Translations under genes and position numbers: made by a program
Source of the DNA: Burkholderiales bacterium
GTDB lineage: Bacteria > Pseudomonadota > Gammaproteobacteria > Burkholderiales > Burkholderiaceae_C
Assembly: GCA_028868875.1 (NCBI GenBank)
Contig: JAGWTS010000005.1
Coordinates: 1-44,585 of the forward strand
DNA length: 44,585 nucleotides
Reading direction: 5' to 3'
Notes under the pieces: model-generated
What the model was told of the DNA's origin: nothing
The model's input: only the letters and a program-made list of their open reading frames with translations
The model's database searches: none
In this document: positions 8,381 to 15,274 of the stretch, in pieces
Position numbering within the stretch: position 1 is the first letter of the stretch
Layout of the letters: each line of letters begins with the position of its first letter

Positions 8381-9153
8381 CGTCCGTTGAACCTCGGCTG
8401 GCGCTTCTCGGCGAACGCGGCTCGACCCTCGGCGGCGTCTTCGCTGCGCTGCAACTGCTGCTGCATGAACTGCTCCAGGCGCAGGCCCTCGGCCAAGCCC
8501 ATCCCGGGGCCGCGCAGCGCGAGCTCTTTAGCGGCCTGGACGGCGAGCGGCGCGTTCGCGGCGATGCGGCGCGCCAGGCCCAGCGCCGTCTCCATCACCT
8601 CGACGGCGGGGACGACGCGGTTCACCAGCCCCCAGCGCGCCGCGGTCTCGGCGTCGATGGCGTCGCCGATGAGCAGCAACTCCATCGCGATCGCATGCGG
8701 CAATTGCCGCGGCAGGCGCTGGGTGCCGCCGTTGGCGGCGATGATGCCGCGCCGGACCTCGCTGAGCGCGAAAGTGGCGTGGCTGGCGGCGACGCGGATG
8801 TCGGTCGCCAGCATCAGCGTCATGCCGCCGGCCAGGCAATGGCCGTTGATCGCCGCGACGACCGGCTTCCAGATCTCGAGCCCGCGGTTCAGCAGCATGC
8901 CTTTCTGGGTCTGCCAGATCTCGGCCGGGTCGACCTTGCGGCCGATCCAGGACTTGAGGTCGGCGCCGGCGCTGAACACCTGGTCGCCGGCGCCGGTGAC
9001 GACGGCGACGCGGATCGCCTCGTCGTCGCGCACCCGCGTCCAGGCCTTGGACAAAGCCTCGTAATGCTCGGCGTCGAGCGCATTGCGCTTCTCGGGCCGG
9101 TTGATCGTGATGACGGCGATGCCGCCGTCCTGCAGGTCGAGGTCGATGGACAT
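8377..9153 (-). CDS. Enoyl-CoA hydratase (crotonase family)
   Basis: Crotonase of 258 residues with oxyanion-hole segments FSAGADLKSW and NGHCLAGGMTLMLA. Both positions matching the catalytic pair of rat mitochondrial hydratase (Glu144/Glu164) are Glu here, in ALSEVRRG and AIAMELLL, so true hydratase activity is plausible. It would add water to the enoyl-CoA made by the dehydrogenase encoded just upstream. The hydroxyacyl-CoA product could pass to the thiolase-like protein, whose start overlaps this stop by 4 bases. The ATG at 9153 is chosen because the protein begins MSIDLDLQ at the usual family position. Confidence 0.92.
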   Translation of the reverse strand: MSIDLDLQDGGIAVITINRPEKRNALDAEHYEALSKAWTRVRDDEAIRVAVVTGAGDQVFSAGADLKSWIGRKVDPAEIWQTQKGMLLNRGLEIWKPVVAAINGHCLAGGMTLMLATDIRVAASHATFALSEVRRGIIAANGGTQRLPRQLPHAIAMELLLIGDAIDAETAARWGLVNRVVPAVEVMETALGLARRIAANAPLAVQAAKELALRGPGMGLAEGLRLEQFMQQQLQRSEDAAEGRAAFAEKRQPRFNGR

Positions 9154-9173
9154 GACGCGCCTCCGGGGATCTT

Positions 9174-10343
9174 TCAGCGGCCTACGCCGAGCAGCTGGCG
9201 CGCCAGCACCATGCGGTGCACCTCGGACGGGCCTTCGCCGATGCGCTTGATGCGCAGCTCGCGGTACCAGCGCTCCAGCGGCAGTTCCTGCGCCACGCCC
9301 AGGGCACCCAGGATCTGGATGCAGCGGTCGACGACGCGGCCCGCGGTTTCGGTCGCCACCACCTTGGCGATCGACGAAGCCACCTTGAGGTCGCCGCGGC
9401 CGAGGTCGGCGATCCAGGCCGCCTGGTACACGAGCAGGCGCGCCGCGCGCAATTCGATCTCGCTGTTGGCCACCATCCATTGCACGGCCTGCTTGTCGGC
9501 GAGCTTGCTGCGGAAGGTCTCGCGCTCGCGCGCCCAGTCGATCGCGATCTGCAAAGCCGCTTGGGCGATGCCGATGGTGCCGGCGGCGTAAGGGATGCGG
9601 CCTTCGACGAGCCATTTCTCGCACACCGCAAAGCCCTTTCCTTCTTCCCCGAGCCGGTCCCCGAGCGGGATCTCGACGTCCTTGAACGTGATCTCGTAAG
9701 GCGAATAAGAGCGGATGACGGGAATCGGCTTCATCGTCATGCCCTCGGGCTGGCCGTTGACGATGAAGCAGCTGATGCCGCCGCGGTCGCCCTGCTCGCC
9801 GGTGCGCGCGAAGACGATTCCCCAGTCGGCGCCCTGGGCGCCGGTGATCCACATCTTACTGCCGTTGAGCAGGTATTTGTCGCCTTGGCGGACGGCGCGC
9901 GCGCGGATCGAGCGCGCCGGATCGGCGCCGCCCGACGATTCGCTGATCGCAACGTAGATCTTCTTGCCTTGGCGGATGCCGGGCACCGCGTATTTCTGGA
10001 CCTGCTCCTCGGTGCCGAGGTAGATCGCGTTCGGGGGATCGGCGCCGAAAGCGCCGCAGGCCGGCACGTAGGCACCCATGCGGCACTTGGCGGCCTCTTC
10101 GGCGACGACGGCCTGGCCGAGCAGGCTGAGGCCCGCGCCGCCATGCTCGGCCGGCGAGCGCAGGCACCAGAGGCCGATTTCGCGCGCCTTGGCCTGCAGC
10201 GGCTCCAGCGCCTCGGCCGGCAGTTCGTAAGCGTCGTGCGGCAGCCGGTCTTCGGCGGGCTTCACCTCGGCGGCCATGAAGCGCCCCACGGTGTCCTGGA
10301 GCTGCCGAAGCTCCTCGGGAAGTTCCCAGCTGTCTGTGCCCAT
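9174..10343 (-). CDS. Acyl-CoA dehydrogenase
   Basis: Full-length acyl-CoA dehydrogenase of 389 residues. It shows the FAD/substrate-binding segments AISESSGGADPA and KMWITGAQGADW, the C-terminal helical domain, and Glu370 in GEGPSEVHR at the position of the MCAD catalytic base (Glu376). It oxidises an acyl-CoA to the 2,3-enoyl-CoA with FAD and passes electrons to ETF. It is the first gene of a ten-gene minus-strand run ending at 391. An IclR-type operator candidate lies 44 bases upstream of the start (10388-10414). Active-site residues look intact, unlike the paired dehydrogenases elsewhere in the window. Confidence 0.94.
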   Translation of the reverse strand: MGTDSWELPEELRQLQDTVGRFMAAEVKPAEDRLPHDAYELPAEALEPLQAKAREIGLWCLRSPAEHGGAGLSLLGQAVVAEEAAKCRMGAYVPACGAFGADPPNAIYLGTEEQVQKYAVPGIRQGKKIYVAISESSGGADPARSIRARAVRQGDKYLLNGSKMWITGAQGADWGIVFARTGEQGDRGGISCFIVNGQPEGMTMKPIPVIRSYSPYEITFKDVEIPLGDRLGEEGKGFAVCEKWLVEGRIPYAAGTIGIAQAALQIAIDWARERETFRSKLADKQAVQWMVANSEIELRAARLLVYQAAWIADLGRGDLKVASSIAKVVATETAGRVVDRCIQILGALGVAQELPLERWYRELRIKRIGEGPSEVHRMVLARQLLGVGR

Positions 10344-10387
10344 GCCCTGCCTGGATTGTCGGTTGCGAATCGGTCCGGATTCTTTAC

Positions 10388-10414
10388 CATGGAATTCAGT
10401 TCGTCAAATGGAAC
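10388..10414 (-). promoter_or_regulatory. Candidate IclR operator (site A)
   Basis: Read on the minus strand, the site begins GTTCC and matches the operators at 15232-15258 and 18293-18319: GTTCC, two variable bases, TTG, any base, CGAA, then AATTCC. Nineteen of the first 24 positions are identical to the 15232 site. It lies upstream of the ten-gene run, between divergent transcription units. Binding by the IclR protein encoded at 17424 is inferred from repetition and position. Confidence 0.5.
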
Positions 10415-10516
10415 CGAACTTGACGACCCGGCGATTCGGCGCAGACAATGGATCCGCTTCCAAGATACGGAACATCATCCCGTTCCTTCCATCCCCGAAA
10501 CCCTTGCAGAGACTCC

Positions 10517-10698
10517 ATGGCCCAGTTCAACCTTCGCCGGCCGCGCGCGCGACGATGCGCTGTCCCTCGGTGGCTTGTGCCGCGTCGACACGCCCCAGGA
10601 GCTGATGCGCGTCATCGAGGCGGGATGCGACCGATCGGCGCGCATCACCACCTGGGCCAAGGTCGCCAAGACGCCGTGGCCGCGCCGGAGTCGCGTCC
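10517..10698 (+). pseudogene. Frameshifted remnant of an unidentified gene
   Basis: The 355-base space between the divergent dehydrogenase and synthetase is not empty. An ATG at 10517 opens MAQFN; from about 10533 the frame one base over reads FAGRARDDALSLGGLCRVD, then TPQELMRVIEAG and RITTWAKVAK. Its third codon positions are about 90% G or C, as in real genes here, whereas the in-frame reading after MAQFN is Arg-rich like a shadow frame. The pattern is that of a short coding remnant with a frameshift near 10532, cut off by the synthetase start. I do not recognise the protein family. It could instead be chance composition in a leader region. Confidence 0.35.
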
Positions 10699-12858
10699 AT
10701 GATGGCATCGCGCCCGCTCTACCGCCCCGACGAACTGGCGCGCACCTTTGCGCCGCGCAGCATCGCCGTCGTCGGCGTCTCGACGAACCCGAACTCGTTC
10801 GGCTCGATTACCTACGCGAATGTCGCCGGGCCGGGGCGCTTCGGCGGGCCGGTGTACATGGTCAACGCCAAGTACGACCGCATCGGCGACCGGCCCTGCT
10901 GGCCATCGATCGCCGCCTTGCCGGAAGCGCCCGACTGCGTCTTCGTCGCCGTGCCGCGCGAGGCGGTCGAGGGCGTCGTGCTCGAGTGCGCGCAGCGCCG
11001 CGTCGGCGGTGTCGTGCTCTTCGCCTCCGGCTATGCCGAGACTGGCCTCGCCGAGCGGACAGCCTCGCAGCAGCGCCTGCTGGACATCGCGCGCGCTGCC
11101 GGCATGCGGCTGATCGGCCCCAACTGCGTCGGCTTCATGAACTACGGGCTCGGGCTGGTCGGCACCTTCGGCAGCGCCTCGTTCAAGGGCGCGCCGCGCG
11201 CCGGCGCGATCGGGCTCGTGAGCCAGTCGGGGGCGGTGGGCGCGGCACTCGCGCAAGCCCAGGAACACGGCGTCTCGCTCAGCCACATGCTCACGAGCGG
11301 CAACGCCTGCGACGTCGACGTCGCCGACCAGGTCGCCTATCTCGCGGCCGACCCCGGATGCCGGGCGATTGCCTGCCTGTTCGAAGGGCTGGCAGATCCG
11401 CAGCGGTTCCTGCAGGCGGCCGAGGCCTGCCGCGCGGCCGGCAAGCCGCTCGTCGTCCACAAGCTGGGAACGAGCGAGCGCGGGGCCCAGGCCGCCGTCT
11501 CGCACACCGGGTCGATCGCCGGATCGCAGGCCGCCTACAACGCCGCTTTCGAGCGCGCCGGCGTCATCCCCGTCGACGAGGTCGAGGCGCTTCTCGACAC
11601 CACCTCTTTCTTCGCCAAGGCGCCGCCGCCGAAGGCGCGCGGCGTGGCGGTGGCTGCCGTCTCGGGCGGGGCCTGCATCATGCTGGCCGACAAGGCCGAG
11701 GAGGCCGGCGTCGAGCTGCCGCCGCCGCGGCCCGAGACGATGGCGGTGCTCGACCGCCTGATCCCCGAATACGGCTCGGCCGGCAACCCCTGCGACATGA
11801 CGGCCCAGGTGCTGTCGACGCCGCAACACCTGAGCGAATGCTTCGAGGCGCTGCTCGCCGATCCGCAATACGGTGCGCTCGTGGTTCCGCACACCTTCGC
11901 TTACGCGCCGGCGACCGCGCGCATCGGCATCATGGGCCGTGCCGCCGAGCGCTACGACAAGATCGCCTGCGCCGTCTGGCTGACCCAGCACCTCGAAGGC
12001 CCGGGTGCCGTCGAGACCGAGCAGAACCCGCGCGTCGCCCTCTTCCGCTCGATGCGCCATTGCATGGCGGCGCTGGCGCAATGGCACCGGCGCGCCGACG
12101 AGCGGGCGCTGCGCCGGGCACCGGCGGCGCGCCTGAGCGACCGCCAAGCGTGCGAGCGCGCCGCCGCGCTCATCGAACGCTCGCCGAACGCCACCCTGAC
12201 CGAGCGCGAAGCCAAGCAGGTGCTGGCCGCTTACGGCGTTCCGGTGGTGCTCGACCGCCTCGTGCAGTCCGCTGAAGAGGCGGTCGCGGCGGCCGAGGCC
12301 GGCGGCATGCCGGTCGTGCTCAAGGTGGAATCGCCCGACATCGCGCACAAGACCGAGGCCGGCGTCGTGCGCCTGAACCTGCGCAGTGCCGACGAGGTGC
12401 GCGGCGCCTACGCCGAGGTCATGCGCAACGCCCACGCCGTGACGCCCGCGCCGCGCATCAGCGGCGTGCTGGTGCAGCCGATGGTGACGCAAGGGACCGA
12501 GATCATGGTCGGCGCGCGCATCGATCCGCAGTTCGGGCCGCTGATCCTCGTCGGCCTGGGCGGCGTCTTCGTCGAGTTGCTGCAAGACACGGCGGTGCGC
12601 CTCGCGCCGGTCGACACGCGCGAGGCGCGCAAGATGCTGGCCGGCTTGAAGGCCCAGCGTGCGCTGCAGGGTTTTCGCGGCACCGAGCCGGTGGACCTGG
12701 ACCGCCTCGCCGAGGTCGTCGCCCGCGTCTCGGAATTCGCTGCCGACCAGGGCGAGCGCATCGCCGAGCTCGACATCAACCCGCTGATCTGCGCCGGCAG
12801 CCGCATCGTCGCGGTCGACGCCTTGATCGCCAAACGCCATGTTGCCCGCGATGAATGA
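10699..12858 (+). CDS. Acyl-CoA synthetase, ADP-forming (fused alpha-beta)
   Basis: Protein of 719 residues. Domains in order are a CoA-binding Rossmann domain (SIAVVGVSTNPNSFG), two succinyl-CoA-synthetase-like domains with His269 in VSHTGSIAG as the likely phosphorylated histidine, and a C-terminal ATP-grasp domain (ESPDIAHKTEAG, LIVGLGG-like segment, ELDINPL). This family makes acyl-CoA from acid, CoA and ATP with ADP and phosphate as products. It likely activates the free acid entering the pathway. ATG codons occur at 10699 and 10702, with GGAG about ten bases upstream. The stop overlaps the downstream DUF35 gene. A second fused synthetase with the same architecture is at 36422-38560. Confidence 0.92.
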   Translation: MMASRPLYRPDELARTFAPRSIAVVGVSTNPNSFGSITYANVAGPGRFGGPVYMVNAKYDRIGDRPCWPSIAALPEAPDCVFVAVPREAVEGVVLECAQRRVGGVVLFASGYAETGLAERTASQQRLLDIARAAGMRLIGPNCVGFMNYGLGLVGTFGSASFKGAPRAGAIGLVSQSGAVGAALAQAQEHGVSLSHMLTSGNACDVDVADQVAYLAADPGCRAIACLFEGLADPQRFLQAAEACRAAGKPLVVHKLGTSERGAQAAVSHTGSIAGSQAAYNAAFERAGVIPVDEVEALLDTTSFFAKAPPPKARGVAVAAVSGGACIMLADKAEEAGVELPPPRPETMAVLDRLIPEYGSAGNPCDMTAQVLSTPQHLSECFEALLADPQYGALVVPHTFAYAPATARIGIMGRAAERYDKIACAVWLTQHLEGPGAVETEQNPRVALFRSMRHCMAALAQWHRRADERALRRAPAARLSDRQACERAAALIERSPNATLTEREAKQVLAAYGVPVVLDRLVQSAEEAVAAAEAGGMPVVLKVESPDIAHKTEAGVVRLNLRSADEVRGAYAEVMRNAHAVTPAPRISGVLVQPMVTQGTEIMVGARIDPQFGPLILVGLGGVFVELLQDTAVRLAPVDTREARKMLAGLKAQRALQGFRGTEPVDLDRLAEVVARVSEFAADQGERIAELDINPLICAGSRIVAVDALIAKRHVARDE

Positions 12859-13231
12859 AAAAGCCCCCTCGCCGCTCGCCCAATACCGCGCCGGACTCGC
12901 GCGTGGCGAACTCGGCTACCAGGTCGATGCCGATGGCCGCCCGGTGTTTTATCCGCGCGTCACCGCGCCGCAGGGCCGGCGCGGGCCTTTGAGCTGGGCC
13001 GTGAGCGGCGGCCTGGGCACCGTTTACGCGACGACCTTCATCAGCCCCAAGGGCGAGCCCGCCTACAGCGTCGCCTTGATAGCCATGGACGAAGGATTCC
13101 GCCTCATGAGCCGCGTGGAAGCGCTGGCCGCCGAGCAGGTTCGCATCGGCCTGCGCGTGAAGCTGCGCGCGCAACCGGGCCACGACGACGACGGCCCTTA
13201 CCCCGTGTTCGAACCGCTGGAGCTCGCATGA
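12851..13231 (+). CDS. DUF35-type OB-fold protein lacking the zinc ribbon cysteines
   Basis: Protein of 126 residues at the position and with the layout of a DUF35 partner: short N-terminal helix (SPLAQYRAGLARGELG), ribbon region, then OB-fold (SWAVSGGLGTVYATTF, PAYSVALIAMDEGFRL, GLRVKLRAQPG). The protein contains no cysteine; the ribbon reads YQVDADGRPVFYPRVTAPQG where zinc ligands normally sit, so zinc binding is lost. The ATG at 12851 overlaps the synthetase stop by 8 bases; an earlier ATG at 12839 would add four residues. It overlaps the following thiolase-like gene by 4 bases, consistent with an obligate pair. Confidence 0.8.
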   Translation: MNEKAPSPLAQYRAGLARGELGYQVDADGRPVFYPRVTAPQGRRGPLSWAVSGGLGTVYATTFISPKGEPAYSVALIAMDEGFRLMSRVEALAAEQVRIGLRVKLRAQPGHDDDGPYPVFEPLELA

Positions 13232-14385
13232 CGCGCGGCCTCAGCCGCGGCGCCGCGGCGATCGTCGGCGTCGCCGAATCCGACCTCGGCGAGGTCGCGC
13301 CCGGACTGGGCGTCGTCGACCTGATGGCGCAAGGCACGGCGCGCGCGCTCGACGACTGCGGCCTCGCGCTTTCCGATGTCGACGGCGTCTTCGCCGCCTC
13401 CGGCCAGAGCCGGATGGCAAGCGTCGCCTTGTGCGAATACCTGGGCCTGAAGCCGCGCTGGCACGACAGCACGATGCAGGGCGGCTCTTCGTTCATGACC
13501 CATGTCGCCCATGCCCAGGCCGCGATCGAGGCCGGCCTCATCGAGGTGGCGCTGATCGCTTACGGCAGCACCCAGCGCAGTGCAGGACGCAAGAACGTGG
13601 CGCCGCGCGAATACAACCCTTACGAGACGCCCTTCAAGCCCTTGACGCCGGCCAGCGCTTATGCGCTCGCGGCCTCGCGCCATTTCCATGAATACGGCAC
13701 GACGCGCGAGCAACTCGCCGAGATCGCCGTCGCCGCGCGCCACTGGGCCTTGATGAATCCGCGCGCCTGGGAGAAGGCGCCGCTCACGGTGGCCGAGGTG
13801 CTGGCTTCGCGCATGGTGAGCCACCCCTTGACGGTGCGCGACTGCTGCCTCGTCACCGACGGCGGCGGCGCCTTGATCATGACCTCGGCCGCGCGCGCCC
13901 GCGGCTTGCGCAAGCCGCCGGCTTTCGTGCTCGGCATGGGAGAGAGCCTGAGCCATCTGTCGATCAGCAACATGGCCGACCTCACCGTCACCGCGGCGCG
14001 CGAATCGGGTGCGCAGGCTTATGCGATGGCCGGGCTGGCAGCGAAGGACATCGACGCCGTCGAGGTCTACGACGCCTTCACGATCACGACCCTGCTCTTC
14101 CTCGAAGACCTGGGCTTCTGCCCGAAGGGCGAGGGCGGCCGATTTGTGATGGACGGCGCCATCGCCCCCGGCGGGCGCCTGCCCGTCAACACGAACGGCG
14201 GTGGCCTCTCCTACTGCCATCCGGGGATGTACGGCCTCTTCGTGCTCATCGAGGCGGTGCGGCAGATCCGCGGCGAATGCGGCGAACGCCAGGTGGCGGG
14301 CTGCGAGACCGCGATCGCGCATGGCAACGGCGGCGTGCTCTCGGCGCAAAGCACGGTCATCCTGGGGACGTCGGCGACGCTGTAG
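13228..14385 (+). CDS. Thiolase-like lipid-transfer protein, second copy
   Basis: Thiolase-superfamily protein of 385 residues of the SCP-x/Ltp2 kind. The nucleophile region reads MQGGSSFMTH with no Cys. Conserved family blocks are LVTDGGGALIM, EVYDAFTITTLLFLEDLGF, CPKGEGGRFV and LPVNTNGGGLSYCHPG, with a C-terminal HGNGGVLSAQSTVIL. It overlaps the DUF35-like gene (ATGA). As with the copy at 7244, a retro-aldolase or CoA-dependent carbon-carbon lyase role is more likely than thiolysis. It differs from that copy across most of the sequence, so it may take a different substrate or a different step in the same pathway. Confidence 0.85.
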   Translation: MTRGLSRGAAAIVGVAESDLGEVAPGLGVVDLMAQGTARALDDCGLALSDVDGVFAASGQSRMASVALCEYLGLKPRWHDSTMQGGSSFMTHVAHAQAAIEAGLIEVALIAYGSTQRSAGRKNVAPREYNPYETPFKPLTPASAYALAASRHFHEYGTTREQLAEIAVAARHWALMNPRAWEKAPLTVAEVLASRMVSHPLTVRDCCLVTDGGGALIMTSAARARGLRKPPAFVLGMGESLSHLSISNMADLTVTAARESGAQAYAMAGLAAKDIDAVEVYDAFTITTLLFLEDLGFCPKGEGGRFVMDGAIAPGGRLPVNTNGGGLSYCHPGMYGLFVLIEAVRQIRGECGERQVAGCETAIAHGNGGVLSAQSTVILGTSATL

Positions 14386-14416
14386 AAGCCGCCGCCCGCA
14401 GCCGCTGCGAGCGCCA

Positions 14417-14434
14417 GTTCAGCGACCGCTGAAC
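14417..14434. terminator. Possible bidirectional terminator hairpin
   Basis: Perfect inverted repeat GTTCAGCG / CGCTGAAC with a 2-base centre, between convergent genes. It overlaps the stop codon of the crotonase on the minus strand. No T-run follows, so factor-independent termination is doubtful. Confidence 0.3.
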
Positions 14435-15192
14435 AGCGGCTTGCGCTTTTCCTTGAACGCGGCCGTGCCCTCAGCGTGGTCGGCGGTCTGCATCAATTGC
14501 GGCTGCACGAGCAACTCGATCGCCAGGTACTCGTCCAGGCTCGGCGAGACACTGGCCGCGAACAACTGCTTGGCCATCGCGAGCGCGAGCGTCGGCCCTT
14601 CGGCGTATTCGCGCGCCTGCTCCAAGGCGGCGTCGAGCACCTGATCTTCCGCCACCACGCGCTGCACGAGGCCGAGCGCGGCGGCCTCGGCCGCGTCGAC
14701 GCTGCGGGCGCTGAAGACGAGTTCCTTGGCGCGCGAAAAGCCCATCTGGCGCGCCAGGAACCAGACCGCGCCGCCGTCGGGCGCGAGTCCGATGCGCTTG
14801 AACACCTGGGCGAACTTCGCGCTCGACCCGGCGACGACGAGGTCGCAAGCCATCGCCATGCTGAAGCCGACGCCCACCGCCGGCCCGCGCACGGCCGCGA
14901 CCACGGGCTTGTCCAGGCCGTGGATGGCCCGGATCATCGCGTGCATGGTCTGCATGCGGGTCCGCGACGCGGCGACGCCGCGCCCGCCCATCGCGCCGAC
15001 GTCGGCGCCTGAGCAGAAGGCGTCACCGGCGCCAGTGAGCACGACGGCGCGCACGCCGTCGTCGGCGGCAAAGCCGCGGAAAGCCTCGAGCAAGGCCTGG
15101 CGCATTTCCAGCGTCACCGCGTTCTTGCGCGTCGGGTTGTCGATGGTGACGAGCGCCACCGCGGCGCGGCGCTCGACGCTGATCGTCGTCAT
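14419..15192 (-). CDS. Crotonase-family enoyl-CoA hydratase/isomerase
   Basis: Crotonase of 257 residues with oxyanion segments CSGADVGAMGG and GPAVGVGFSMAMA. At the first catalytic Glu position of classical hydratases the sequence has AQVFKRIGL (no Glu), while the second is kept (RAKELVF). This pattern is common in PaaG-like isomerases and other non-hydratase crotonases, so a double-bond isomerase or ring-cleaving role is as likely as hydration. ATG at 15192 is used; the frame stays open to 15276 but those codons cross the operator. It is transcribed divergently from the FadB-like gene, with site B between them. Confidence 0.88.
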   Translation of the reverse strand: MTTISVERRAAVALVTIDNPTRKNAVTLEMRQALLEAFRGFAADDGVRAVVLTGAGDAFCSGADVGAMGGRGVAASRTRMQTMHAMIRAIHGLDKPVVAAVRGPAVGVGFSMAMACDLVVAGSSAKFAQVFKRIGLAPDGGAVWFLARQMGFSRAKELVFSARSVDAAEAAALGLVQRVVAEDQVLDAALEQAREYAEGPTLALAMAKQLFAASVSPSLDEYLAIELLVQPQLMQTADHAEGTAAFKEKRKPLFSGR

Positions 15193-15231
15193 GGGGCGTC
15201 CCCGGGAAAAAGTGTGGGGTGAATGGTAGGT

Positions 15232-15258
15232 GTTCCGCTTGTCGAAATCAATTCCGGA
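15232..15258 (+). promoter_or_regulatory. Candidate IclR operator (site B)
   Basis: GTTCCGC, three bases, TCGAAATC, two bases, T, one base, CCGGA. The same pattern occurs at 18293-18319 in front of iclR, with 21 of 27 bases identical. TTCCG and CGGAA arms 17 bases apart form a dyad. It lies in the 82-base divergent space, 16 bases before the FadB-like start, so binding should block or activate that promoter. Confidence 0.6.
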
Positions 15259-15274
15259 AACTATGATTTGAGCC

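Noticed and set aside
9216-12275. Plus-strand open frame of about 1000 codons across the divergent region
   Set aside because: It covers antisense of the dehydrogenase and an off-frame of the synthetase. Only the short piece at 10533-10698 has coding character, and that is reported separately.
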